A DNA stretch of 16,397 nucleotides from Gammaproteobacteria bacterium (GCA_005877965.1 VBNP01000111.1:1-16397), one strand, 5' to 3'. Shown: positions 1-7,788, counted from the stretch's first letter. Notes: generated by a model not told the origin, from the sequence alone. A program made the numbers and translations.

Positions 1-648
1 GAATTCCTTCCAGCCGATCACCGACTCCTCGAGCAGCACCTCGCCGGTCGGGGAGGCATCCAGCCCGCGCGCCACGATCGTCTCGAGCTCCTCGCGGTTG
101 TAGCCGATGCCGCCGCCGCTCCCCCCTAAGGTGAAGGACGGGCGCACCACCACCGGGTAGCCGATTTCGCCCGCGATGGCGAGCGCTTCATCGAGGCTGC
201 GCGCGATCTGCGACTGCGGCGTCTCGAGCCCGATTTCGCGCATGGCGTTGCGGAACAGCTCGCGGTCCTCCGCCATGTCGATCGCGCCGCGGGAAGCTGC
301 GATCAGCTCGACCTCGAATTTCTCCAGCACCCCCTCGCGCACCAGATCGAGCGCGGTATTGAGCGCAGTCTGACCGCCCATGGTCGGCAGCAGCGCGTCG
401 GGGCGCTCCTTCTCGATGATGCGCGCCAGCGTACGGGCGTTGATCGGCTCGATGTAGATGGCATCCGCCATCTCCGGATCGGTCATGATGGTCGCCGGGT
501 TGGAATTGACCAGAATGACGCGATAGCCCTCTTCGCGCAGCGCCTTGCAGGCCTGGGCGCCGGAATAATCGAACTCGCACGCCTGGCCGATGATGATCGG
601 CCCCGCTCCGATGATCAGGATGCTCTGGATGTCGGTGCGCTTGGGCAC
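1..648 (-). CDS. carB: Carbamoyl-phosphate synthase large subunit, N-terminal part (cut by window edge)
   Basis: Only the first 216 codons are in the window; the gene continues past base 1 (the family is about 1070 residues). CarB makes carbamoyl phosphate from bicarbonate, two ATP and ammonia delivered by CarA, feeding arginine and pyrimidine synthesis in the cytoplasm. The visible part begins VPKRTDIQSILIIGAGP, followed by GQACEFDYSGAQACKALREE, VNSNPATIMTDPEMAD and PTMGGQTALN, then the ATP-grasp segment RPSFTLGGSGGGIGYNREE. These are hallmark stretches of the carboxyphosphate half. The start is a GTG at 646-648, two bases after the carA stop, so the two subunits are almost certainly translated from one message. 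Some pseudomonads carry an ORF between carA and carB; none is present here. Confidence is high; the downstream half cannot be judged. Confidence 0.97.
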   Translation of the reverse strand, partial: MPKRTDIQSILIIGAGPIIIGQACEFDYSGAQACKALREEGYRVILVNSNPATIMTDPEMADAIYIEPINARTLARIIEKERPDALLPTMGGQTALNTALDLVREGVLEKFEVELIAASRGAIDMAEDRELFRNAMREIGLETPQSQIARSLDEALAIAGEIGYPVVVRPSFTLGGSGGGIGYNREELETIVARGLDASPTGEVLLEESVIGWKEF

Positions 649-650
649 GC

Positions 651-1841
651 TCAGCGGCCGCCACCGGCGAGCTGGCGGCGCAGGGTGTCCTCCGCCAGTC
701 GCAGCTGCGTCTGCAGGCGCCGCAGCATCAGGTGGTTGAAACGCTCGAACAGGGGCTTCAGGTCGTGCGGTCCGGGGCTCGCCTCCGGATGGCCCTGGAA
801 GCCAAACGCCGGCTGCTCCCGGAAGGCGATGCCCTGGAGCGATCCGTCGAACAGCGAGCGGTGGGTCGGCTTCACGCCCGCGGGCAGGGTGGACTCATCG
901 ACGGCGAAGCCGTGATTCTGGCAGGTGATGAACACGCGGCCGGACTCCAGCTCCTGCACCGGGTGATTGGCACCATGGTGGCCGAACTTCATTTTGACGG
1001 TGCGCGCGCCCGCGGCGAGGCCGAGGATCTGGTGCCCGAGACAGATGCCGAACACCGGCAGATCGGTCGCGAGGAATTTCCTCGTGGCGTTGATCGCGTA
1101 GTCGCACGGCTCCGGGTCGCCGGGGCCATTGGACAGAAACACACCGTCGGGCTCCAGCGCCAGGACCTCCTCGGCCGTGGTCTTCGCGGGCACCACCGTC
1201 ATGCGGCAGCCGCCGTCCGCCAGCAGCCGCAGGATGTTGCGCTTGATGCCGAAGTCGTACGCCACGACGTGCAGGCGCTGCGGCGCGCGGATCGGCGCGC
1301 GCGCGCTGTCCGGCCACAGACTCCCCTCGTTCCACTGGAAGCGGCGCTTGGTCGTGACGACCTTCGCCAGGTCCATGCCCTTGAGTCCCGGAAACTTGCG
1401 CGCCGCCTTCACGGCGGCGGCCTGGTCGACCTGCTCGCCGGTCATGATGCAGCCGGCCTGTGCACCCTTCTCGCGCAGCAGGCGTGTCAGCTTGCGGGTA
1501 TCGATGTCGGCGATCGCGACCACGCGGCCGCGCTCGAGAAACTCCGGCAGCGACTCGTTGGCGCGCCAGCTGCTCGCCAGGACGGCGAGGTCGCGGATGA
1601 TGAGGCCCGCGGGATAGACCTGCGAGGATTCCAGGTCCTCGGGCGTCGTGCCCGTGTTGCCGATGTGCGGACAGGTGAGCGTGACGAGCTGACGGGCGTA
1701 AGACGGGTCGGTGAGAATTTCCTGGTAACCGGTGAGGGCGGTATTGAAAACGACTTCGCCTGTGGTGTTGCCCTTCGCTCCGATCGACTGGCCGTGAAAG
1801 ATCGTTCCATCGGCCAGCGCGAGCACCGCAGGTACGCTCAC
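651..1841 (-). CDS. carA: Carbamoyl-phosphate synthase small (glutaminase) subunit
   Basis: CarA hydrolyses glutamine and channels ammonia to CarB. The 396-residue protein has the N-terminal CarA domain (LADGTIFHGQSIGA, then GEVVFNTALTGYQEILTDPSY) and a C-terminal class I glutamine amidotransferase domain. The catalytic triad is visible: Cys267 in FGICLGHQ, and His351 and Glu353 in FQGHPEASPGP. The oxyanion segment LSNGPGDP lies near residues 237-243. The start is a GTG at 1839-1841 with AGGGAGAA about 8 bases upstream; starting there gives the expected SVPAVLALADG terminus. The start overlaps by four bases (GTGA) the stop of a 19-codon leader ORF, which suggests translational coupling. carB follows after two bases. 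Length is slightly above the usual 375-390 residues. Confidence 0.97.
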   Translation of the reverse strand: MSVPAVLALADGTIFHGQSIGAKGNTTGEVVFNTALTGYQEILTDPSYARQLVTLTCPHIGNTGTTPEDLESSQVYPAGLIIRDLAVLASSWRANESLPEFLERGRVVAIADIDTRKLTRLLREKGAQAGCIMTGEQVDQAAAVKAARKFPGLKGMDLAKVVTTKRRFQWNEGSLWPDSARAPIRAPQRLHVVAYDFGIKRNILRLLADGGCRMTVVPAKTTAEEVLALEPDGVFLSNGPGDPEPCDYAINATRKFLATDLPVFGICLGHQILGLAAGARTVKMKFGHHGANHPVQELESGRVFITCQNHGFAVDESTLPAGVKPTHRSLFDGSLQGIAFREQPAFGFQGHPEASPGPHDLKPLFERFNHLMLRRLQTQLRLAEDTLRRQLAGGGR

Positions 1842-1897
1842 GTGATCAATTCTCCCTGACGCACATACACAAAGCGGGAGGAGTTCTCAGCGAACAT
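1838..1897 (-). CDS. Candidate 19-residue leader peptide of carAB
   Basis: A short ORF starts at ATG 1895-1897 and reads MFAENSSRFVYVRQGELIT, ending at TGA 1838-1840, which overlaps the carA GTG by four bases. AAGG lies 7 bases before the ATG; a stronger GGGAGG directly abuts the ATG and is too close to work as a normal ribosome site. The first codons lie in a 9-bp hairpin. The arrangement (short ORF, hairpin, tight overlap with the next start) is what a translational-coupling or attenuation leader looks like. No run of arginine codons is present, so classical amino-acid attenuation is not supported; a pyrimidine-linked or simple coupling role would fit better. The function is inference and the ORF could be fortuitous. 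Confidence 0.5.
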   Translation of the reverse strand: MFAENSSRFVYVRQGELIT

Positions 1898-1905
1898 CCT
1901 CCCGC
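1874..1905 (-). promoter_or_regulatory. Hairpin in carA leader
   Basis: A perfect 9-bp inverted repeat, GCGGGAGGA and TCCTCCCGC on the minus strand, encloses a 14-nt loop. The 5' arm contains the leader ORF start region, so folding would hide that start. The 3' arm is followed by CTTTGTGTATGTG, which is only moderately U-rich, so it is a weak intrinsic terminator at best. Placement 33 bases before the carA start suggests regulation of carAB. Confidence 0.5.
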
Positions 1906-1941
1906 CTTGCTTGGACTAACCCGTACACGGATTACCTGGAA

Positions 1942-1971
1942 AGTTTACGGGCTATGCGGGCGATGTGTCCA
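1942..1971 (-). promoter_or_regulatory. Candidate sigma-70 promoter of carAB
   Basis: On the minus strand TGGACA (1966-1971, 5 of 6 to the -35 consensus) is separated by 18 bases from TAAACT (1942-1947, 4 of 6 to -10). It would start transcription about 90-95 bases before carA, upstream of the leader ORF and hairpin. An imperfect inverted repeat (CCCGTAAAC / GTGTACGGG, 1918-1950 region) overlaps the -10 and could be an operator. I saw no clear ArgR box. Predicted by eye only. Confidence 0.35.
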
Positions 1972-1996
1972 CGGAAAATTCCCGGCGTGCGCCAGC

Positions 1997-2044
1997 CGCG
2001 CGGGACCTCAGGGTGTGTCGCGCGGGACCTCAGGGTGTGTCGCG
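1997..2044. repeat. 22-bp direct tandem repeat between dapB and carA
   Basis: Bases 2001-2022 and 2023-2044 are identical 22-bp units (each begins CGGGACCTCAGGGTG), and the period extends left to 1997. Each unit contains the dyad CCTCAGG. The repeat lies just downstream of the dapB stop and upstream of the candidate carA promoter. It may be a recent replication-slippage duplication or a pair of protein-binding sites. Confidence 0.85.
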
Positions 2045-2058
2045 ACGAGCGAGCTAAG

Positions 2059-2895
2059 TTACTGTTTTTGTTCGAGTAGATCACGCATCGTGTACCAGCC
2101 CGGCGGCCGTGACTGTAGCCAGAGCGCGGCAGCCAGTGCCCCCCGGGCGAAGATCCCCCGATCGGTGGCCCGGTGGGTCAGGAACAGAGCTTCGCCCGGG
2201 CCTGCAAAGAGCACCGTGTGCTCCCCGACGGTGTCTCCGGCGCGTACGGAGGCGAAGCCGATTTCGCCCTCGCGGCGCGGCTGGTCCCTGGCCGCGGCCG
2301 CCCCGGAGGCGCCTGCCGCCGACGCACACGCCTGCCGTGCCTCGCGTGCCGCGGCCCCGAGCGCGAGCGCGGTCCCCGAGGGCGCGTCCGGCTTCGTGCG
2401 ATGGTGTGTATCGAGAATGTCGATGTCGAAGCTGGGCGGGAGCGAGCGCGCCGCGATGCGCACCAGCTCGAGCAGCAGCGTCACGCCGAGGCTGGTGTTC
2501 GGCGCGATGAGGAGCGCAATGTCACGGCCCGCGGCCGCAAACGCCCCGTCAAGCTCCGCGGCAAATCCGGTGGTGCCGATCAGCAGCGGCTTGCGCGCCG
2601 CGCGGCACGCCGCGAGGTTGGCGCGTGTGGCGGTGGCGCTGCTGAAGTCGAGGGCCACGTCGGCTTCAGCGAGCGCACGCGGCAGATCGCTCGTGATCGG
2701 CACGTGCAGGCACCCGACGCCCGCCGCCTCCCCGGCATCACGACCGAGGCTCAGGCTCATCGGGGATGCCACCGCGGCGGTGATGTTGAGGCGCGGGAAC
2801 GCGGGCGCGGCGCGCAGCAGCGCCTCGCCCATGCGGCCGGTGACGCCGATGAGGGCGGCGCGCACCGGGGTCGGGGTGGGGGTGAGCGCTGCCAT
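2059..2895 (-). CDS. dapB: 4-hydroxy-tetrahydrodipicolinate reductase
   Basis: DapB reduces 4-hydroxy-tetrahydrodipicolinate with NAD(P)H, a step of lysine and diaminopimelate synthesis in the cytoplasm. The 278-residue product has the N-terminal Rossmann motif GVTGRMG (residues 17-23), the DFSSATATRAN and LLIGTTGF segments, APNTSLGV, and the substrate-binding signature HHRTKPDAPSGTA (164-176) with its conserved histidine pair and lysine. The C-terminal GDTVGEHTVLFAGPGE is also typical. The first residues MAALTPTPTP are a low-complexity lead-in. The ATG at 2893-2895 is six bases after the dnaJ stop, so dapB is probably co-transcribed with the heat-shock genes; no strong ribosome site is seen. 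An insert rich in alanine (about residues 181-202) is slightly longer than usual for the family. Confidence 0.96.
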   Translation of the reverse strand: MAALTPTPTPVRAALIGVTGRMGEALLRAAPAFPRLNITAAVASPMSLSLGRDAGEAAGVGCLHVPITSDLPRALAEADVALDFSSATATRANLAACRAARKPLLIGTTGFAAELDGAFAAAGRDIALLIAPNTSLGVTLLLELVRIAARSLPPSFDIDILDTHHRTKPDAPSGTALALGAAAREARQACASAAGASGAAAARDQPRREGEIGFASVRAGDTVGEHTVLFAGPGEALFLTHRATDRGIFARGALAAALWLQSRPPGWYTMRDLLEQKQ

Positions 2896-2901
2896 GTGAG
2901 G

Positions 2902-4047
2902 CTAGGCCCGGCCCGGGTCACCGGAAAAGAAGCGCTTCACACCCTCGAGAAAGCCGCTCTGGCGCGGCGCGTGCTTGGCGCCATGCGCCCTCAGCGACTC
3001 CTCCAGCCGCCGGATCAGCTCGCGCTGCTCGACCGACAGGTGCACCGGTGTCTCGATGACCACGCGGCAGAACAGGTCACCGCGCGCCCCCCCGCGCACC
3101 GGCTTCACACCCTTGTCACGCAACCGGAACACGCGCCCGGACTGGGTCTCGGCTGGAATCTTCAGCTGCACGTCACCCTCGAGCGTCGGCACCGCGACGC
3201 TGCCGCCGAGCGCCGCGGTGGCGAAGCTCACCGGCACCTCGCAGCTCAGGTGTTCGCCGTCGCGCTCGAAAATGGGATGTTCGCGCACGTGCACTTCGAC
3301 ATACAGGTCCCCGGGCGGACCGCCGTTGCGTCCGGCCTCTCCCTCGCCCGTGAGCCGCACACGGTCGCCATTGTCGACTCCGGCGGGCACTTTCACCGAG
3401 AGCTTGCGGGTGCGGCGCACCCGGCCCTGCCCCAGACACGAGTCGCAGGGATTACGCACGATGGTGCCCGTCCCGCGGCAGCGCGGACAGGTCTGCTGCA
3501 GCTGGAAGAAGCCCTGAGAGATGCGCACCTGCCCCGCGCCACCGCAGGTGTCGCAGGTGGCGGGAGTGCTGCCCTTGGCCGCACCGCTCCCGTGGCAGAG
3601 CTCGCATTCGGCGAGCCGCGGGATTTCGATCTCCACCTGGTGACCGAATACGGCCTGGGGGAGCTCGAGCTGCAGGTCGTAGCGCAGATCGGCGCCGCGG
3701 AATACCTGTGAACGGCCCCCGCGGCGTGCGCCGCCGAAGATGTCGCCGAACACATCCCCGAAGATGTCGCTGAAGGTGTCGCCGCTGAATCCGCCGCCGC
3801 GGCCGCCGCCGCGCGCGCTGGCCTCGACTCCGGCGTGACCGTACTGATCGTAGGCCGCCCGCTTGTGCGGGTCGGTGAGCACCTCGCAGGCTTCCTTCGC
3901 CTCCTTGAAGGACTCCTCCGCCTCCCGGTCGTCGGGATTGCGGTCCGGGTGATACTTCATCGCCAGGCGCCGAAAGGCCTTCTTGATCTCGGCCTCGGTC
4001 GCGGTTTTAGGTACGTCCAGTACCTTGTAGTAGTCGCGCTTCGGCAT
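2902..4047 (-). CDS. dnaJ: Chaperone DnaJ (Hsp40)
   Basis: DnaJ delivers unfolded clients to DnaK and stimulates its ATPase. All the class I regions are present in the 381 residues: the J domain with the HPD motif at residues 33-35, a Gly/Phe-rich linker (GGGRGGGFSGDTFSDIFG), four CxxCxGxG zinc-binding repeats (CELCHGSG, CDTCGGAG, CPRCRGTG, CDSCLGQG), and the C-terminal substrate-binding domains. The terminal helix region SGFLEGVKRFFSGD is typical. The ATG at 4045-4047 follows the dnaK stop by 13 bases. No promoter of its own is apparent, so expression likely comes from the dnaK or grpE promoters upstream. Confidence 0.98.
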   Translation of the reverse strand: MPKRDYYKVLDVPKTATEAEIKKAFRRLAMKYHPDRNPDDREAEESFKEAKEACEVLTDPHKRAAYDQYGHAGVEASARGGGRGGGFSGDTFSDIFGDVFGDIFGGARRGGRSQVFRGADLRYDLQLELPQAVFGHQVEIEIPRLAECELCHGSGAAKGSTPATCDTCGGAGQVRISQGFFQLQQTCPRCRGTGTIVRNPCDSCLGQGRVRRTRKLSVKVPAGVDNGDRVRLTGEGEAGRNGGPPGDLYVEVHVREHPIFERDGEHLSCEVPVSFATAALGGSVAVPTLEGDVQLKIPAETQSGRVFRLRDKGVKPVRGGARGDLFCRVVIETPVHLSVEQRELIRRLEESLRAHGAKHAPRQSGFLEGVKRFFSGDPGRA

Positions 4048-4060
4048 CTGCGCGTCTGTC

Positions 4061-6016
4061 TTAGGAGGCCTTGCGTCCCTTGTCCTTCACCTCTTCGAAC
4101 TCCGCATCCACCACATCCTCGCGGCCCGCGCCCGCACCGCTGCCGTCCCCCGCGCCCGCGGCGGCCGCGCCCGCGTCGGCGGCGGCCGCGCCGCCCTCTT
4201 GCGCGGCATAGGCGCGCTGCGCGATGCCGGCCGAGGCCTGCGCCAGCGCCTCGCTTTTCTTCTCGATGGCGTTGCGGTCATCGCCCTTGAGCGCGGTGCG
4301 CAGATCCGATACCGCTGATTCCACCTTGGCGCGCTCAGCAGCCTCCACCTTGTCGCCGAGGCCCTGGAGCGATTTCTCCACCGCATGGATCAGGCCATCC
4401 GCCTTGTTGCGCGTATCGACCAGCTCGCGGAAGCGCTTGTCCTCCTCGGCGTGCGCCTCGGCGTCGCGCACCATGCGCTTGATCTCATCCTCGGTGAGTC
4501 CGCTCGAAGCCTTGATGACGATCTTCTGTTCCTTGCCGGTGGCCTTGTCCCTGGCCGAGACATTGAGAATGCCGTTGGCGTCGATGTCGAAAGACACCTC
4601 GACCTGCGGCATGCCGCGCGGCGCCGGCGGGATGTCCGACAGATCGAACTTACCGAGGGACTTGTTGTCCGCGGCCCGGTCGCGCTCGCCCTGCAGCACG
4701 TGAATGGTCACCGCGGTCTGGTTGTCGTCGGCGGTCGAGAACGTGTTCGCCGCCTTGGTCGGGATGGTGGTGTTCTTCTCGATGAGCTTGGTCATGACGC
4801 CACCGAGGGTCTCGATGCCGAGCGACAGCGGGGTGACATCGAGCAGCAGCACGTCCTTCACCTCACCCGAGAGCACGCCCGCCTGGATGGCGGCGCCGAC
4901 CGCGACCGCCTCGTCGGGGTTGACGTCCTTGCGCGGCTCCTTGCCGAAGAAGTCCTTCACGTACTTCTGCACCAGCGGCATGCGCGTCTGGCCGCCCACC
5001 AGGATCACCTCGGCCACATCCGCCGTGGCAAGGCCGGCGTCCTTCATGGCGGTGCGGCACGGACCCACGGTCTTCTGCACCAGGTCCTCCACCAGGGACT
5101 CGAGCTTGGCGCGCGTCAGCTTGATGTTGAGATGCTTCGGTCCCGAGGCATCGGCGGTGATGTACGGCAGGTTGATGTCGGTCTGCTGGGTCGAGGACAG
5201 CTCGATCTTCGCCTTCTCGGCGGCCTCCTTCAGGCGCTGCATGGCGAGCGGGTCCTGGCGCACATCGACGCCGGACTCCTTCTGGAACTGCTCGGCCAGG
5301 AAATTGATGACGCGCAGGTCGAAGTCCTCGCCGCCGAGGAAGGTATCCCCGTTGGTCGACAGCACTTCGAACTGCCGCTCGCCGTCGACTTCCGCGATCT
5401 CGATGATGGAGATGTCGAAGGTGCCGCCGCCCAGGTCGTAGACGGCGATCTTGCGATCGCCCCCCTGCTTGTCGAGCCCGTAGGCGAGCGCCGCAGCAGT
5501 CGGCTCGTTGATGATGCGCTTGACCGTCAGGCCCGCGATGCGGCCGGCGTCCTTGGTCGCCTGGCGCTGCGAATCGTTGAAGTAGGCCGGCACGGTGATG
5601 ACCGCTTCGCTCACCGGCTCACCGAGATAGTCCTCGGCGGTCTTCTTCATCTTCATGAGCACGCGCGCGGAGATCTCCGGCGGCGCCATCTTCTTGCCCT
5701 GCACCTCGACCCAGGCGTCGCCGTTGTCCGCGCGGGTGATCTTGTAGGGGACCATGGTGATGTCCCGCCGGACCACCTCGTCCTCGAACTTGCGGCCGAT
5801 GAGGCGCTTGATGGCGAACAGGGTGTTGTGGGGATTGGTCACGGCCTGGCGCTTGGCGGGCTGGCCCACCAGCACCTCGCTGTCCTTGGTAAAGGCCACG
5901 ATCGAGGGGGTGGTGCGATCGCCCTCGCTGTTCTCGATCACCCGGGGCTTGCCGCCCTCCATGATGGCCACGCACGAGTTGGTCGTGCCGAGGTCGATAC
6001 CGATTACCTTTGCCAT
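4061..6016 (-). CDS. dnaK: Chaperone DnaK (Hsp70)
   Basis: DnaK is the ATP-dependent Hsp70 that binds exposed hydrophobic segments, working with DnaJ and GrpE. The 651-residue product starts MAKVIGIDLGTTNSCVA; the frame is open for ten more codons upstream, but this ATG (6014-6016) matches the family start and has GGAG seven bases before it. Visible motifs include phosphate 1 (DLGTTNS), phosphate 2 (VYDLGGGTFDIS), the adenosine motif (ILVGGQTRMP), the interdomain linker LLLDVTPLSLGIE and the substrate-binding domain. The tail is an alanine/glycine-rich spacer followed by DVVDAEFEEVKDK, the conserved co-chaperone-interacting end. A sigma-32-like promoter lies in the 3' end of grpE, giving dnaK-dnaJ a heat-shock start of their own. 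Confidence 0.98.
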   Translation of the reverse strand: MAKVIGIDLGTTNSCVAIMEGGKPRVIENSEGDRTTPSIVAFTKDSEVLVGQPAKRQAVTNPHNTLFAIKRLIGRKFEDEVVRRDITMVPYKITRADNGDAWVEVQGKKMAPPEISARVLMKMKKTAEDYLGEPVSEAVITVPAYFNDSQRQATKDAGRIAGLTVKRIINEPTAAALAYGLDKQGGDRKIAVYDLGGGTFDISIIEIAEVDGERQFEVLSTNGDTFLGGEDFDLRVINFLAEQFQKESGVDVRQDPLAMQRLKEAAEKAKIELSSTQQTDINLPYITADASGPKHLNIKLTRAKLESLVEDLVQKTVGPCRTAMKDAGLATADVAEVILVGGQTRMPLVQKYVKDFFGKEPRKDVNPDEAVAVGAAIQAGVLSGEVKDVLLLDVTPLSLGIETLGGVMTKLIEKNTTIPTKAANTFSTADDNQTAVTIHVLQGERDRAADNKSLGKFDLSDIPPAPRGMPQVEVSFDIDANGILNVSARDKATGKEQKIVIKASSGLTEDEIKRMVRDAEAHAEEDKRFRELVDTRNKADGLIHAVEKSLQGLGDKVEAAERAKVESAVSDLRTALKGDDRNAIEKKSEALAQASAGIAQRAYAAQEGGAAAADAGAAAAGAGDGSGAGAGREDVVDAEFEEVKDKGRKAS

Positions 6017-6068
6017 GGGTTCACTCCGCGGGGAAATCTCTGTCAAAAGGGGGATGCCAGGGCCACTT

Positions 6069-6096
6069 CTTAGGGGTGGTTGCGCGCGCTTTCAAG
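6069..6096 (-). promoter_or_regulatory. Sigma-32 heat-shock promoter before dnaK
   Basis: On the minus strand CTTGAAA (6090-6096), identical to the sigma-32 -35 consensus, is followed after 13 bases by CCCCTAAG (6069-6076), close to CCCCATnT. As I recall it, the classical E. coli dnaK heat-shock promoter has the same 13-base spacing. The grpE stop codon TGA lies inside CTTGAAA. Transcription would begin about 45-50 bases before the dnaK ATG. Confidence 0.7.
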
Positions 6097-6655
6097 CCCG
6101 CGACGGTGCCTGGGCGACGACCACCCGGGCGGGCCGCAGCAGCCGCCCGTTCAGCTCGTACCCCGGCTGCACCACCTCAAGGACCGAGTTCGGCTCAGCG
6201 GTGTCGGACTCCCGGGTCATCATGGCCTCGTGCCGTTCCGGGTCGAAGGGCTCACCCAGCGGATCGATCACGCGGACCCCCAGTTTTTCCAGTGCCCGGG
6301 ACAGCAGCTGCAGCGTCGCCTCCTGGCCCTCCCTGAGGCTGCTCGCGTCCGCCCGCCCGGCGTTCTGCACCGCCAGCTCCAGGCTGTCCTTCACCGGCAG
6401 CAGCTCGGAGGCGAATTTCTCGAGCCCGTAGCGGTTGGCTGCCTCGATGTCGCGCTGCGCGCGCTTGCGCACGTTGTCGAGCTCGGCGACGGCGCGCAGG
6501 TACTGCTCCCAGTGGCTCCTGGCGCGCTCTTCGGATTGGGCCAGCGCCTGCTGCAGGCGCTCGAGCTCCTCCAGCTGCGCTGCCGTCTCCGGCATCACGG
6601 CGGCGGGCTCCGCCGCACCGCTGTGCCGGTCGCGTCCGGACTCGTTGGCAGTCAT
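6092..6655 (-). CDS. grpE: Nucleotide-exchange factor GrpE
   Basis: GrpE releases ADP from DnaK. The reading frame is open far upstream, but the ATG at 6653-6655 (MTANESGRDRH) has GGAGG nine bases before it and gives a normal 187-residue protein. After a short acidic/alanine-rich leader there is a long coiled coil (about residues 25-90, including YLRAVAELDNVRKRAQRD), then the C-terminal beta domain with GEPFDPERHEAMM and VVQPGYELNGRLLRPARV, the segments that contact DnaK. It sits between hrcA (77 bases upstream) and dnaK (75 bases downstream) and has a sigma-32-like promoter in the end of hrcA. Confidence 0.97.
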   Translation of the reverse strand: MTANESGRDRHSGAAEPAAVMPETAAQLEELERLQQALAQSEERARSHWEQYLRAVAELDNVRKRAQRDIEAANRYGLEKFASELLPVKDSLELAVQNAGRADASSLREGQEATLQLLSRALEKLGVRVIDPLGEPFDPERHEAMMTRESDTAEPNSVLEVVQPGYELNGRLLRPARVVVAQAPSRA

Positions 6656-6723
6656 ACGCTCAAACCTCCAGAAATCCCAAGCCTGCCCCGCCCCGATCAC
6701 GGAAGCGCGGGCCGGCACCCGGG

Positions 6724-6751
6724 GGGTGGGGATCAGCGTCGCGAATTCAAG
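6724..6751 (-). promoter_or_regulatory. Sigma-32-like promoter before grpE
   Basis: CTTGAAT (6745-6751, one mismatch to the -35 consensus) and CCCCACCC (6724-6731) lie on the minus strand, 13 bases apart. The -35 is inside the last codons of hrcA and the -10 begins at its stop. The spacing equals that of the dnaK promoter in this window. The -10 is the weaker half, so confidence is lower. Confidence 0.5.
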
Positions 6752-7788
6752 GCGGCGCCGAGCAGTTTCGCGGTCATCTCGACGATGGGGATGACCCGTT
6801 CGTAGGCCATGCGCGTGGGCCCGATGACTCCGAGCACCCCCACCACCGAGTCGCCGTCGGCGTAGGGCGCGGTGACCACGCTGCAATCGTCGAGGATCTG
6901 GTAGCCGGATTCATGACCGATGAAGATCTGCACCCCTTCCGCCTTCAGACTCTGGTCGAGCAGGTGCAGAAAGTCGCGCTTTTCGTTGAACGCCTCGAAC
7001 AGGCGCCGCAGCTTCTCCATGCCGGTGAGCTCGGCCATGCCCATGAGGTTGGTCTCGCCCTTGATGACATACTCGAGCCGGCCCTCGGCGCCGCTCTCGA
7101 ACACCTGCTGGGCCACCGCAATCGCCTCGAGCATGATCTGGTTCATGTGCGCGTGCGCCTCGGAGAGCTGGCGCAGGATCTCCTGGCGCACCTCGCGCAG
7201 CGAGCGCCCGCGGAACTGCTCATTCAGAAAGTTCGAGGCACGCTTGAGCTCGTCGGGCGAGTAATGGCGCTCGAGCTGGATGATGCGGTTCTGCACCTCA
7301 CGGTCGTTGAACACCAGTACCACCAGCACCCGGTTCTCCGAGAGCGCGACGAACTCCATCTGGGTGATGGAGGCCTGGCGGGTGCGCGGCAGCGTCACCA
7401 CCCCGGCGAGCTGGGTCGCGCTCGACAGCAGCTGCGAAACGGTAGCGATCAGGTCCGTGGAGTTGTCGCGGCTCGCCTGGACCTGGCGGCGGAGCTCGGC
7501 GCTCGCCGCCTCATCGAGCGGCCGCAGCTGCAGCAGCGTGTCGACAAAAAAGCGATAGCCCTTGTCGGTGGGTACGCGGCCGGCGGAGGTATGGGGCGAG
7601 GCGACGAACCCCAGCTCTTCGAGATCCGCCATGACGTTGCGGACGGTGGCCGAGCTGAGCTGCAGCCCGGACTCGCGCGATAGCGCCCGCGAGCCCACCG
7701 GCTGACCGTCCCGGATGTAACTCTCGATGAGTATGCGCAGCAGGTGCTGAGCCCGCTCGCCTAGTGCCTCGTCCCGATCGTGCGCCAT
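6733..7788 (-). CDS. hrcA: Heat-inducible transcription repressor HrcA
   Basis: HrcA represses chaperone operons by binding CIRCE elements. The 351-residue product has the N-terminal winged helix (YIRDGQPVGSRALSRESGLQLSSATVRNVMADLEELGF, about residues 24-61), the wing HTSAGRVPTDKGYRFFVD, and the C-terminal dimerisation/GAF-like region with GVLGVIGPTRMAYERVIPIVE. The start chosen is ATG 7786-7788: it gives the family length, and a GTG further upstream (7836) would fall between the -35 and -10 of the likely promoter. No clear ribosome site precedes it. It heads the hrcA-grpE-dnaK-dnaJ cluster as in xanthomonads. No CIRCE copy was found around the cluster, so its targets may be elsewhere (groESL is typical). 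Confidence 0.96.
   Translation of the reverse strand: MAHDRDEALGERAQHLLRILIESYIRDGQPVGSRALSRESGLQLSSATVRNVMADLEELGFVASPHTSAGRVPTDKGYRFFVDTLLQLRPLDEAASAELRRQVQASRDNSTDLIATVSQLLSSATQLAGVVTLPRTRQASITQMEFVALSENRVLVVLVFNDREVQNRIIQLERHYSPDELKRASNFLNEQFRGRSLREVRQEILRQLSEAHAHMNQIMLEAIAVAQQVFESGAEGRLEYVIKGETNLMGMAELTGMEKLRRLFEAFNEKRDFLHLLDQSLKAEGVQIFIGHESGYQILDDCSVVTAPYADGDSVVGVLGVIGPTRMAYERVIPIVEMTAKLLGAALNSRR

Noticed and set aside
1..6. GAATTC (EcoRI site) at the very first base
   Set aside because: It could hint at a clone boundary, but a single hexamer inside carB coding sequence proves nothing.
732..1859. 375-codon plus-strand frame opposite carA
   Set aside because: Antisense shadow of carA; no recognisable motif and no ribosome site.
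2173..3711. 512-codon plus-strand frame opposite dapB and dnaJ
   Set aside because: It is an antisense shadow produced by GC-rich codons; the minus strand has full DapB and DnaJ motifs.
4385..6073. 562-codon plus-strand frame opposite dnaK
   Set aside because: Histidine/leucine/arginine-rich translation with no domain; it mirrors dnaK, a common artefact in GC-rich genomes.
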